Assembly (NCBI GenBank): GCA_002787295.1
Contig: PCWJ01000024.1
Location: forward strand, 1,413-22,025
DNA length: 20,613 nt
Direction: 5' to 3'
Source of the DNA: Candidatus Nealsonbacteria bacterium CG11_big_fil_rev_8_21_14_0_20_37_68
GTDB taxonomy: Bacteria > Patescibacteriota > Minisyncoccia > Minisyncoccales > GCA-002782225
This document shows positions 7,039-14,266 of this stretch, piece by piece; the stretch's first letter is position 1; every line of letters starts with the position of its first letter. Made by a program: the position numbers and the translations under genes. The notes under the pieces are model-generated. The model had not been told where the DNA came from and did no database searches. It saw only the letters and a list, made by a program, of their open reading frames with translations.

Positions 7039-7737
7039 TTAGTTTTTCTCCGAGAATAAATTATTTAATAATTTTACTAAATGTCTTTTAAATTTGATTT
7101 GTTGGGAAATATTATTTTCTACTTCTAAAGCAATTATCTTGCCGAAGATAAATTTTGGTAAAGTTTTTAAATAATCAAAGTTTTTTAAACTTTTTACTGT
7201 GTGAAGATCAGAATTGTTTTTGTTGTCGTAACCATTAAGGTGATTGCAAGCATATTGAGCCCTGAACTTTCTTAAATAAATATAATCAAAATCTTGAGTC
7301 CAATTAGTTAAAGCAATTTTAAAATGCGCCAAATCAACACAAAATCCACCAATTTTCTCTACTTCAACCTTTGGAGAAACATAATTATCTGTATTCATTT
7401 CTAAATAAAGTTTTTTATAGAATCCTTTCCATTTATCCAAAAAACCAAAGCCGCTTTCGTGAATAGTAAAATATTCGGTCTTAAATTTGCTTTCCAGAAA
7501 AACCAATTCTTCGACTTCCATATCATTGCTAATATGGCAAAGAGGTATCTTTTTAATACTCATATTTAAAAGAGCGCGATAAATTTTTTTCCTTTGGCTC
7601 TGGTCAAATCTTTCCAAAAATAAAGCAGCTTCTCGAGTTTTCAGTTTATTTAAGTCATTTAATTTGTCCTGCCAATCTTTTTCTTTCTCTCCGGCAATTC
7701 CAAGAAAAATTCTCTTTTCAAAATTTTTTATGGTCAT
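7039..7737 (-). CDS. Uncharacterised TIM-barrel protein, sugar-isomerase/endonuclease-IV-like fold
   Basis: I do not recognise a specific family name. The 232-residue soluble protein has the pattern of a xylose-isomerase-like TIM barrel: alternating strand-helix units and polar residues at strand ends, such as PLCHISNDM (about 62-70), FTIHESGFG (about 92-100), LYLEMNTDN (about 110-118), GGFCVDLAHF (about 130-139), CNHLNGY near 167-173 and IIALEVEN near 206-213. His, Glu and Asp at these positions are compatible with a metal-dependent site. It is shorter than standard isomerases (about 270-290). It is preceded by a terminator and a possible close-to-start promoter and followed by the MFS gene, so it probably begins its own transcript. 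No function is claimed. Confidence 0.7.
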   Translation of the reverse strand: MTIKNFEKRIFLGIAGEKEKDWQDKLNDLNKLKTREAALFLERFDQSQRKKIYRALLNMSIKKIPLCHISNDMEVEELVFLESKFKTEYFTIHESGFGFLDKWKGFYKKLYLEMNTDNYVSPKVEVEKIGGFCVDLAHFKIALTNWTQDFDYIYLRKFRAQYACNHLNGYDNKNNSDLHTVKSLKNFDYLKTLPKFIFGKIIALEVENNISQQIKFKRHLVKLLNNLFSEKN

Positions 7738-7743
7738 TTAGAT

Positions 7744-7749
7744 ATTCTA
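7744..7749 (-). promoter_or_regulatory. Possible -10 element close to the TIM-barrel gene start
   Basis: On the minus strand TAGAAT lies 6 bases upstream of the ATG at 7737, inside a very AT-rich stretch just after the glmU-side terminator. The spacing would again give an almost leaderless transcript. No convincing -35 is visible. Confidence 0.3.
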
Positions 7750-7754
7750 TCTTA

Positions 7755-7801
7755 TTTTTTAAAAAAATAAATGGGCTGGAGAAATATTAATCTCTCCAGC
7801 C
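7755..7801 (-). terminator. Intrinsic terminator of the leuS-glmU operon
   Basis: On the minus strand a 9-base-pair stem (GGCTGGAGA / TCTCCAGCC, 7793-7801 with 7774-7782, 10-base loop) is followed by CATTTATTTTTTT. It lies about 120 bases downstream of the glmU stop and before the TIM-barrel gene. A GC-containing stem plus T-run in the correct orientation makes this the best terminator of the window apart from 16795-16819. Confidence 0.7.
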
Positions 7802-7917
7802 TTGTTCCAGCGCCCCCTATTATTGATCAAAGTGGTGGAACCATTTCTTCGGCGATTTTTCTTCCTCCCAACTCACCTAAAAGCAGTGAGTTTTATCTAA
7901 ATAATTTATTATTAAAG
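7802..7917. ncRNA. Candidate structured RNA or 3' UTR downstream of glmU
   Basis: This non-coding stretch has two further hairpins in addition to the terminator: GTTCCA (7804-7809) with TGGAAC (7836-7841), and AACTCAC (7870-7876) with GTGAGTT (7886-7892). Base composition is richer in G+C than the surrounding spacers. On the plus strand the last hairpin is followed by TTATCT; on the minus strand the order is hairpin, hairpin, terminator. Strand and function cannot be decided. No open frame with a plausible start was found. Confidence 0.25.
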
Positions 7918-9162
7918 TTACTTTTCCTTTTTAATTCCTTTAAATTCGGTATAAAAAGTGGCGTTATCTTCGATGTTTTCGGAAACAACTGAATTGGGAC
8001 CAATTGTACAATTTGAACCAATTAAAACCCCCGGCATTAAAGAGCAGTTGATTCCTATTTTTGTATTTTTACCAACAATTGTTCCCAAAGAAGTAAGACC
8101 TGTTCTAATTTTTTCTTCTTTTACTACCGGTTTTATTTCCCCTCTATCCAATCTTACATTGGCGGTAATCGTTCCGGCTCCAATTCGGCAGTCTTTGCCA
8201 AAAATTGAATCACCAAAATAACCACAATGGGTATGAATATCTTCTTGGAAAATAGAACGAGTTACTTCGGCAAAAGCGCCGATTAAACTATTTCGTTCTA
8301 AATTTGTATATTCTCTAATTAAAGAATTATTACCAATTACGCAGTTATCGCCAATATAACAAGGTCCTTTAATCACTGCTCCTTCAAAAATTTTTGTATT
8401 TTCACCAATATAAACTTTTCCTTCAATTACTACGTTTTTCGCAATTTTTGCGCTCTTTGAAATTTTTGGTTTTAAAAATTTATCCATCAAATATTTAGTG
8501 ATTTCGAATAAATCCCAGGGATATTTTAAACCTAAACTCTCTTTTTCAATTTTTATCATTTTTGCTCCCCTTTTCTTAATAAATAAATTAAAAGTATCTT
8601 CAAAGTCATACATATGTTTTTTAACTTTTTGATAATAGTTGAAAAATTCTTTGGGTAAAAGATAAGTTCCAACAACTTTTAAATTCGAGGGTTCTTCTCC
8701 TGGTTTTGGTTTTTCAACAATTTCTAAAATTTTATTTCCTTTCAACTTCAAAATTCCATAAACCCAAGGGGTTGAGGTATAAGTTGCAAATAGAGCTAAA
8801 GGTGCTCTTTCAAATCTAGCTAATTTTAAATGGCTTTCGCCATCTAATCTTTCAGCATTTAAGACAAAAAATTTGTCCTGAGTTAAATTCCGAGTTTGCC
8901 ACAAAGCATTTCCCATCCCTTTCGGCTTTTTTTGAATAACATATTTTATTTTTAAATTTGGGAAATTGTAATTTTTTAACTCTTCTTCAATGTCTTTTCT
9001 CGGACTTTGAACAATAATAATTTCTTTAATTCCAGCTTTCTTTAAACCCTCAATTGTATACCAAATCAAAGGCCGCCCTATTATTTTTAAAAGGGATTTA
9101 TGTCTTTGATTTAATGGCCAGAATCTTGAGGATTCACCAGCCGCTAAAATTACCGCTTGCAT
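7918..9162 (-). CDS. GlmU-like sugar-1-phosphate nucleotidyltransferase with left-handed beta-helix acyltransferase domain
   Basis: The 414-residue protein has two domains. Residues 1-230 are a Rossmann-like nucleotidyltransferase with the signature LAAGESSRFWPL (6-17) and the downstream lysine patch RHKSLLKIIGRPL. Residues 245-405 are hexapeptide repeats (CVIGNN, CRIGAGT, TKIGIN, CTIGPN) forming a left-handed beta-helix. GAGTITANVRLD corresponds to the GAGTITCNYDG region of GlmU acetyltransferases. The expected activity is UDP-GlcNAc synthesis from GlcN-1-P (acetylation plus uridylylation), as in bacterial GlmU and archaeal bifunctional enzymes; a different sugar or base is possible. It lies in one operon with glmS and the glmR-like gene. 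Its ATG (9162) overlaps the end of glmR by 13 bases, implying coupled translation. A phosphoglucosamine mutase is not in the window. Confidence 0.82.
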   Translation of the reverse strand: MQAVILAAGESSRFWPLNQRHKSLLKIIGRPLIWYTIEGLKKAGIKEIIIVQSPRKDIEEELKNYNFPNLKIKYVIQKKPKGMGNALWQTRNLTQDKFFVLNAERLDGESHLKLARFERAPLALFATYTSTPWVYGILKLKGNKILEIVEKPKPGEEPSNLKVVGTYLLPKEFFNYYQKVKKHMYDFEDTFNLFIKKRGAKMIKIEKESLGLKYPWDLFEITKYLMDKFLKPKISKSAKIAKNVVIEGKVYIGENTKIFEGAVIKGPCYIGDNCVIGNNSLIREYTNLERNSLIGAFAEVTRSIFQEDIHTHCGYFGDSIFGKDCRIGAGTITANVRLDRGEIKPVVKEEKIRTGLTSLGTIVGKNTKIGINCSLMPGVLIGSNCTIGPNSVVSENIEDNATFYTEFKGIKKEK

Positions 9163-10166
9163 AAAGAGATTAAAGTCTTAGATACTTTTTTTGGATCATG
9201 TTCAATTGAATCAGTTTTTAAAAGATTCCTGCCGATAAATTTTTCTTTGGGAAGATTTTCATTAATTTTTACTAAACCCAATAACTCCGGGTGCTTTTTT
9301 TTGTAAATGGTTAATAAACTTGGAGCCGACGGCTGTTTATTATTGTAAATTACATAATCGATTGCTCCCCCTATGTATTTTTCAATTTCTTGAGTAAAGT
9401 CTAAAACACTAAAATTATTAGTTTCACCGTATTTTGTCATTAAATTACATATATAAACTTTTTTAGCATTGCTTTTTTTTATTGCCCCAGGAATACCTTC
9501 GGTTAATAAAATTTGAGCCAAAGAAGAATATAAATCCCCTGGGCCAATGACGATTAAATCGGCTTGACTAATTGCCTCAAGACTCCTGGGATAAGCTTTG
9601 GCTCTGGGTTTTAAAAACGCCTTTTTAATTCTTAAATTCCCGTCGTGTTTCGGAATATCAATATTTGTTTCGCCCGAAATTACTTTCCCATTTTCTAAAA
9701 CTGCGTGTAAATTTGCATTATCAAGGGTCACTGGCAAGACTTCGTGGTTAGTATTTATATTTAAAAGCTGGCTCATTTCTTCAAATGTTTTTTCATAATC
9801 CTGATTGGCAAGTTCCATGGTAGTAATTAAAAGATTTGCGAAATTGTGGCCTTTTAATTCGCCTGTCTCAAAGCGATAATTTAATAAACTCTCTACAGCT
9901 GGAGAAGTATCAGCCAGAGCAATAAAAGCTCTTCTAATATCACCGGGGGAGATAATATTATAATCCTTTCTTAACCTGCCGGCCGAACCGCCTGAATCTA
10001 ACATAGCGCAAATTACAGATAGTTTAACCGGATATTTTTTGAGTCCAGCCAAAACTGCTTTGGGCATAGCATTTCCTCCGCCAAGACAAACAATCCTTCG
10101 ACTCCACTCAGGATTGTGCTGAGCTTGTCGAAGCACAATTTTTTTATTTTTTTTGTCCTTTCTCAT
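9150..10166 (-). CDS. yvcK: YvcK/GlmR-family (CofD-like) UDP-sugar-binding regulator
   Basis: This 338-residue protein matches the YvcK/GlmR family: GGG loop at 29-31 followed by NAMPK, LDSGGSAGRLR where Bacillus has DDGGSTGRLR, SPGDIRRAF, the LKGHNFANL segment, VIGPGDLYSSL in the second half, and NLMTKYGETNNFS. Family members bind UDP-GlcNAc; Bacillus GlmR is known to stimulate GlmS. Being between iorB and glmU in the glmS operon supports that role here (inference). The ATG at 10166 was chosen over an open frame reaching 10223 because the longer form would run 80 bases into iorB and adds a non-family N-terminus; the chosen start overlaps iorB by 23 bases. Residues 12-26 are a 45-base insertion (repeat 10090-10139) directly before the nucleotide-binding loop. 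Confidence 0.88.
   Translation of the reverse strand: MRKDKKNKKIVLRQAQHNPEWSRRIVCLGGGNAMPKAVLAGLKKYPVKLSVICAMLDSGGSAGRLRKDYNIISPGDIRRAFIALADTSPAVESLLNYRFETGELKGHNFANLLITTMELANQDYEKTFEEMSQLLNINTNHEVLPVTLDNANLHAVLENGKVISGETNIDIPKHDGNLRIKKAFLKPRAKAYPRSLEAISQADLIVIGPGDLYSSLAQILLTEGIPGAIKKSNAKKVYICNLMTKYGETNNFSVLDFTQEIEKYIGGAIDYVIYNNKQPSAPSLLTIYKKKHPELLGLVKINENLPKEKFIGRNLLKTDSIEHDPKKVSKTLISLCKR
10090..10139. repeat. In-frame palindromic element with 5-base flanking duplication in glmR/yvcK
   Basis: The 40-base element 10095-10134 starts CCTTCGAC and ends GTCGAAGC, with inner arms CTCAG and CTGAG around GATTGTG. It is flanked on both sides by ACAAT (10090-10094 and 10135-10139), a probable target-site duplication. 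Element plus one duplication is 45 bases, 15 codons. Removing it joins KIV to CLGGG, the expected start of the protein. This is the cleanest insertion in the window. Confidence 0.88.
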
Positions 10167-10746
10167 AATTTTTGGCCAGTTCAAAAGTTTTTTTATTGAG
10201 CTCAAAATATTTTTCAGGGACAATTTTTTTAATTGCTTTTAAAATTGAATTTGGTTTAAGAGGAATTAGATTTTTGAAACTAGCCAAGCTTAAAAGATAA
10301 ATTCCGGTGGTAACCGTCGTTCCCAATTCTTTTTGGCAAATTTCGTTTGCCGAAACCACAGATATATTTTTGATAAATTTTTTAAGATTCCCTAAGATTT
10401 TTTCTTCCGAAATAGATTTTTGTAAGGGGATTGGAATTATGTGTTTATTTATTAAGAAGATTGTTTTGGGGTTAGCAAAATAAGCTGTTTTTAAGCATTC
10501 TTGCGTTTCCAAGCCTAAAATTAAGTCAGCTTTTCCTTGAGAGACCAAGGGAGAGTAAATTTTTTTACCAAACCTAATATGAACCTCAACCGAACCCCCT
10601 CGTTGAGATAAACCGTGGAGTTCTGATGTTCTAATATCATATCCTTCGGATAAAGCCGCTTCCGCAACAATTTGCAAAAGGGTGATTAAGCCCTGACCGC
10701 CAGTGCCAATAATTATTATATTAAATTGATCTAATTTTTTAGACAT
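10144..10746 (-). CDS. iorB: Indolepyruvate:ferredoxin oxidoreductase beta subunit
   Basis: This 200-residue protein is the gamma-type domain of 2-oxoacid:acceptor oxidoreductases. The signature GTGGQG at 14-19, TSELHGLSQRGGSVEVHIRFG (split here as TSELHGLSQRGG, about 40-51, then SVEVHIRFG) and the SQGKADLILGLE segment (about 68-79) are typical of IorB. With IorA it oxidatively decarboxylates aryl pyruvates to acyl-CoA, reducing ferredoxin; the reaction can run in reverse in anaerobes. It starts 9 bases after the iorA stop and overlaps the start of yvcK. Length is normal for the subunit. Confidence 0.9.
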   Translation of the reverse strand: MSKKLDQFNIIIIGTGGQGLITLLQIVAEAALSEGYDIRTSELHGLSQRGGSVEVHIRFGKKIYSPLVSQGKADLILGLETQECLKTAYFANPKTIFLINKHIIPIPLQKSISEEKILGNLKKFIKNISVVSANEICQKELGTTVTTGIYLLSLASFKNLIPLKPNSILKAIKKIVPEKYFELNKKTFELAKNYEKGQKK

Positions 10747-10755
10747 ATGGACATA

Positions 10756-12426
10756 TTATTTTTTCGCTACGAAAATGCAGGGTCTTCTAGCAATAATTAC
10801 CGAAACTTCTGGTTTCTCTAAAAATTCTTTTATAGTATTAATAAATTCTACTTGGTTTATCTGATCAATTGTTTTTACGTATTTTACGCCACAAGCCCTA
10901 ACGATTTCTTCTATTTTTATACCATTGGGTACAATCGGAGCGCCGGGATGGGGCTGATGGCCGGTCATAGCGGTAGTTTGATTTTCTAAAATAATAATTA
11001 AAGGATTGGATTTGTTAAAAACCGCATTAATTAAAGCAGGAATACCGGCATGAAAAAAAGAAGAATCGCCGACAAAAGAAATTATTTTTTGCCCCGTAGA
11101 TTTTTTAATGCCGTGAGCAATTCCTACAGAAGAACCCATACAGGAAAGATAATCTTGTAAATTAACAGGAGGATTACCAAAAAGCATGTAGCAGCCAATT
11201 TCTCCGCCGAATATTACCTTATTTATATCTACAGCTTTTTTAATTGCCGAAATAACTAACCAATAAGGACAGCCGGGACAGAGCTGGGGGAAGCGTTTCA
11301 TAATTGGAAATTTTAAATTACAAATTGCAAATTTATATTTTTTATTTGCGAATTTGGCGATAGTGGAAGTGACAATTTCTGGCCTAAGTTCGCCGACTTC
11401 TGGAATTAACTTTTTCCCAACAATTTGCAATTTGCAATTTACATTTTTAGCAATTCTTAAAACTTCTTTTTCTAAACAGGGTTCTAATTCCTCAACAATT
11501 AAAACTTTTTTGAGATTTTTGATAAAATTTTGGGTCTTCTTTTCCGGTAAAGGATAGAAAAAGCCCAGTTTTAACACTGGCAAATCAAGATTCAATTCCT
11601 GTAGGGCCTCTCTTATATATAAATAAGAAACCCCGGACGTAATAATTCCTAATTTCCAATTTCTAACCTGCCCCGTAGCGAGCTTGCTCTGCTTCGGGGT
11701 TTCTAATTTTTGATTTTCAATTTTATTTATTAGCGAATTTTCGGAAAATGCCTTGATTTTTTCAATTTTTTCTAAGAGTTCTTTTTTCATTTCTAAAACT
11801 CTCGGAGGCAAGGTAACAAACCTTTTTGAATCTTTCTCAAATTTTCCACAGGTGTCACCTATGATAATTTTTTCTAATTTAACCGGTGCTCTCTGATGAG
11901 CAACTCTAGTCGTAGTTCTAATCATTACTGGAATTTTAAATTTTTCTGAAATTTGAAATGCTAATTTTACAAAATCTTTACATTCTTGGGGATCGGCCGG
12001 TTCCAGAATTGGGATATGAGCCAAATAGGCGATGGATCTTGAGTTTTCTTCGGATTGAGCCGAGCTGTGACAGGAGGGGTCATCGGCAACAATAATTACC
12101 GTTGGGCCTTTGGTACCAGTGTATAAAAAGGGAAGTAGGGCATCTAAAGCAACATTCAGGCCAAAACTTTTCATTGCTACTAAGGTTTTTAATCCTGAAA
12201 AAGAGGCTCCGATTCCAGCCTCTAAAGCCACTTTTTCGTTAGTTGAATACTCAAAGTAAAAATTATTTTTGATTTTGTAAAAAGTATCACCAATTTCCGA
12301 AGCTGGCGTTCCGGGATAGGTAGAAACAAATTGAACTCCCGATTCCATGGCTCCCCGAACAATAGCTTCGTTTCCAAGAAGTATAATTTTTTTCCCCGGT
12401 TTATTTAATAGAATTTCCATAATCAT
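10756..12426 (-). CDS. iorA: Indolepyruvate:ferredoxin oxidoreductase alpha subunit, lacking the C-terminal ferredoxin domain
   Basis: This thiamine-diphosphate subunit pairs with IorB. The 556-residue protein has the pyrimidine-binding domain (GNEAIVRGA at 18-26, TYPGTPASEIGDTF at 35-48), a middle domain with transketolase-C-like fold, and the TPP domain with CPGCPYW near 380, GGEIGCYML, GDSSFFHAG near 450 and ENQTTAMTGHQPHPG. It stops after RRPCIF, where family members usually continue into a two-[4Fe-4S] ferredoxin domain with CxxCxxC motifs; that domain is absent. The middle region carries three heptad arrays and one palindrome. The A of its ATG is the last base of the glmS TAA, so translation is probably coupled. 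An alternative start two codons later exists. Confidence 0.9.
   Translation of the reverse strand: MIMEILLNKPGKKIILLGNEAIVRGAMESGVQFVSTYPGTPASEIGDTFYKIKNNFYFEYSTNEKVALEAGIGASFSGLKTLVAMKSFGLNVALDALLPFLYTGTKGPTVIIVADDPSCHSSAQSEENSRSIAYLAHIPILEPADPQECKDFVKLAFQISEKFKIPVMIRTTTRVAHQRAPVKLEKIIIGDTCGKFEKDSKRFVTLPPRVLEMKKELLEKIEKIKAFSENSLINKIENQKLETPKQSKLATGQVRNWKLGIITSGVSYLYIREALQELNLDLPVLKLGFFYPLPEKKTQNFIKNLKKVLIVEELEPCLEKEVLRIAKNVNCKLQIVGKKLIPEVGELRPEIVTSTIAKFANKKYKFAICNLKFPIMKRFPQLCPGCPYWLVISAIKKAVDINKVIFGGEIGCYMLFGNPPVNLQDYLSCMGSSVGIAHGIKKSTGQKIISFVGDSSFFHAGIPALINAVFNKSNPLIIILENQTTAMTGHQPHPGAPIVPNGIKIEEIVRACGVKYVKTIDQINQVEFINTIKEFLEKPEVSVIIARRPCIFVAKK
11299..11333 (-). repeat. Heptad array 1 in iorA
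   Basis: In the coding sense five 7-base units read AATTTGC, AATTTGT, AATTTAA, AATTTCC and AATTATG. They encode KFAICNLKFPI just before the MKRFPQLCPGC motif, where relatives go straight from the AKFA-type helix to the CPGCP loop. Confidence 0.75.
11421..11441 (-). repeat. Heptad array 2 in iorA
   Basis: Three plus-strand units CAATTTG, CAATTTG and CAATTTA (coding sense AAATTGC-type) encode part of NVNCKLQIVG. Three units equal 21 bases, so the frame is preserved. Confidence 0.7.
11649..11723. repeat. Palindrome nested in a heptad array in iorA
   Basis: The plus-strand heptads CTAATTT, CCAATTT, CTAACCT (11649-11669) and CTAATTT, TTGATTT, TCAATTT (11703-11723) flank a palindrome at 11671-11699 with ends CCCCG/CGGGG. 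In coding sense the palindrome is arm CCCCGAAGC, a single A, GAGC, loop AA, GCTC, arm GCTACGGGG: the same plan as the intergenic hairpins at 17914-17988. It encodes ETPKQSKLATGQV within a linker of IorA. Confidence 0.8.
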
Positions 12427-14243
12427 TATTCTACCGTTACGCTTTTTGCTAAGTTTCTTGGTTTATCAATATCTAATCCAAGCTCTAAACCTATGTAAGC
12501 AGCAAAAAGATGAAGAGGTATGGTGGTTAAAATTGGAGTTAACATTTCCAAGGTTTTTGGAATGTATATGACATCGTCGGCTATTTTTTTAATGTCTTCA
12601 TTCCCTTCGGTGGCAACAGCAAGTATTTTTCCGTTGCGGCTTTTGGCTTCTTCAATTGCATTTAACATTTTTTCATAAACCGAATCTGATGGACAAATAG
12701 CAACGGAAGGGAAATTCTCGTCAATCAAGGCAATTGGTCCATGTTTCATTTCACCCCCCGGATAACTTTCGGCATGAATCAAATAGGCAACCTCTTTGAG
12801 TTTTAAAGCTCCCTCCATGGCAATTGGATAATTATATTTTCTTCCTAAAACGAAAAAGTTGCGGAATTGAGAATATTTTTTAGCCAATTCTTGAATTTGT
12901 TTATCTTGCTTTAGGATAGTTTCGGCTAATCCCGGCAACTTCTGAAGCTCTTGGCTAATCCGCCTGCCAGTTACCAAAGACATTTCTCTCTGTCTTCCCA
13001 AATACATAGTGAGGAGAGCTAAAATTGTTAGCTGGGAAATAAAAACCTTGGTAGAAGCAACTCCAATTTCGGGACCTACGTGATTATAAATTCCGGCATC
13101 GGTTTCTCTAGTTTGGGTTGAGCCAACTACATTAGTAATACCCAGAGCCAGGGCTCCTTTTCTTTTTGCTTCTCTTAAAGCAGCCAAGGTATCGGCGGTT
13201 TCTCCCGATTGAGAGATGGATAGCACTGCTGTTTTTTCATTTATTATTGGTTTTCGATATCGGAATTCGGAACCCACATCTACTTCTACCGGAATTCCGG
13301 CATATTCTTCCAGCATATATTCTCCAACTAAGCCGGCATAGCGAGCCGTTCCGCAGCCGATGATAATCATTCTTTCAATTTCTTTTAATTTGTCTTTTAC
13401 TTCTTCCAAACCTCCGAGCTTGGCTAAGCCTTCTTCAGGGAGAAGTCTGCCGCTTATGCTGTTTCTAATTGCCTCCGGTTCTTCAAAAATTTCCTTTAGC
13501 ATAAAATGAGAAAATTTCCCTTTTTGAGCTTCTTCTAATTTTAGGTCTAATTCTTCTGGTTCCCTTTCTTTTAAAATAAAAAAATTCCCAGGAGTAATCG
13601 TAGCTATTTCATTATCCTCAAGATTTATTACTTTTTTAGCGTAGGGTATGATAGCATTGTAATCTGAAGCGATGAAATAATCTTTATCCTTTATTCCGAT
13701 AATTAAAGGACTAGAGAGGCGGGCAGCTACTATCTTTTGAGGATCTTCTCGGCTGATTATCAGCAAAGCATAAGTTCCTTTTATTAATTTTAATGCTTTT
13801 CTAGTAGCTTCTTCTAAATTGCCCTTAAAAAAATACTCAATTAAGTGGCTGACTACTTCGGTGTCAGTATCAGAACTAAATTTATGTCCCATTGCCAAAA
13901 GTTTATCTTTTAAAGTCCGATAATTCTCAATAATACCATTATGGACTATATAAATGTTTTTCTTGCAATCCCAATGGGGGTGGGCATTGGCCTCTGTTAC
14001 CCGGCCGGTAGTTGCCCATCGGGTGTGCAAAATGAAAGGATTGCCGAAGATGGGAGATTTGGAAAATTTTTCTTCTAAATTAGATATTCTTCCCACTGTT
14101 TTTAATGAAAAAATATCTTTTTTTTCCGCATTAAAAGCAGCTAATCCCGCCGAATCATAGCCCCTGTATTCTAACCTTTTTAGGGCATCTATCCCTATTT
14201 TTAAGTTATTGTATTTACCAAGATGACCAATGATGCCGCACAT
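12426..14243 (-). CDS. glmS: Glutamine--fructose-6-phosphate aminotransferase (isomerizing)
   Basis: GlmS makes glucosamine-6-phosphate from fructose-6-phosphate and glutamine, the first step to UDP-GlcNAc. The start is set at 14243 because the protein must begin MCGIIGHLG: the Cys after Met becomes the N-terminal nucleophile of the glutaminase domain. An open frame runs 31 codons further upstream but would bury that Cys and overlap leuS. The 605-residue product has the glutaminase domain (HTRWATTG, NAHPHWDC, VHNGIIENY), then two SIS sugar-isomerase domains (GCGTARYAG, SQSGETADT, then GRKYNYPIAMEGALKLKE) and the invariant C-terminus PRNLAKSVTVE. It lies 23 bases after leuS without a Shine-Dalgarno and is coupled to iorA. 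No glmS ribozyme is seen upstream. Confidence 0.97.
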   Translation of the reverse strand: MCGIIGHLGKYNNLKIGIDALKRLEYRGYDSAGLAAFNAEKKDIFSLKTVGRISNLEEKFSKSPIFGNPFILHTRWATTGRVTEANAHPHWDCKKNIYIVHNGIIENYRTLKDKLLAMGHKFSSDTDTEVVSHLIEYFFKGNLEEATRKALKLIKGTYALLIISREDPQKIVAARLSSPLIIGIKDKDYFIASDYNAIIPYAKKVINLEDNEIATITPGNFFILKEREPEELDLKLEEAQKGKFSHFMLKEIFEEPEAIRNSISGRLLPEEGLAKLGGLEEVKDKLKEIERMIIIGCGTARYAGLVGEYMLEEYAGIPVEVDVGSEFRYRKPIINEKTAVLSISQSGETADTLAALREAKRKGALALGITNVVGSTQTRETDAGIYNHVGPEIGVASTKVFISQLTILALLTMYLGRQREMSLVTGRRISQELQKLPGLAETILKQDKQIQELAKKYSQFRNFFVLGRKYNYPIAMEGALKLKEVAYLIHAESYPGGEMKHGPIALIDENFPSVAICPSDSVYEKMLNAIEEAKSRNGKILAVATEGNEDIKKIADDVIYIPKTLEMLTPILTTIPLHLFAAYIGLELGLDIDKPRNLAKSVTVE

Positions 14244-14266
14244 AAAAAAGTTTTTAAGTTTTATAG

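Noticed and set aside
7826..7892. T-box-like string GTGGTGGAACC on the plus strand
   Set aside because: The T-box bulge normally needs GGTGGNACCGCG and a downstream synthetase or amino-acid gene on the same strand; here the following gene is on the opposite strand and no antiterminator pairing was found.
7771..7992. Plus-strand open frame across the glmU 3' spacer
   Set aside because: It covers hairpins and the antisense of glmU, shows no recognisable protein character, and has no ribosome-binding or promoter signal.
10167..10223. Longer N-terminus for the YvcK-like protein
   Set aside because: It would overlap iorB by 80 bases, and the extra residues are the shadow of iorB coding sequence.
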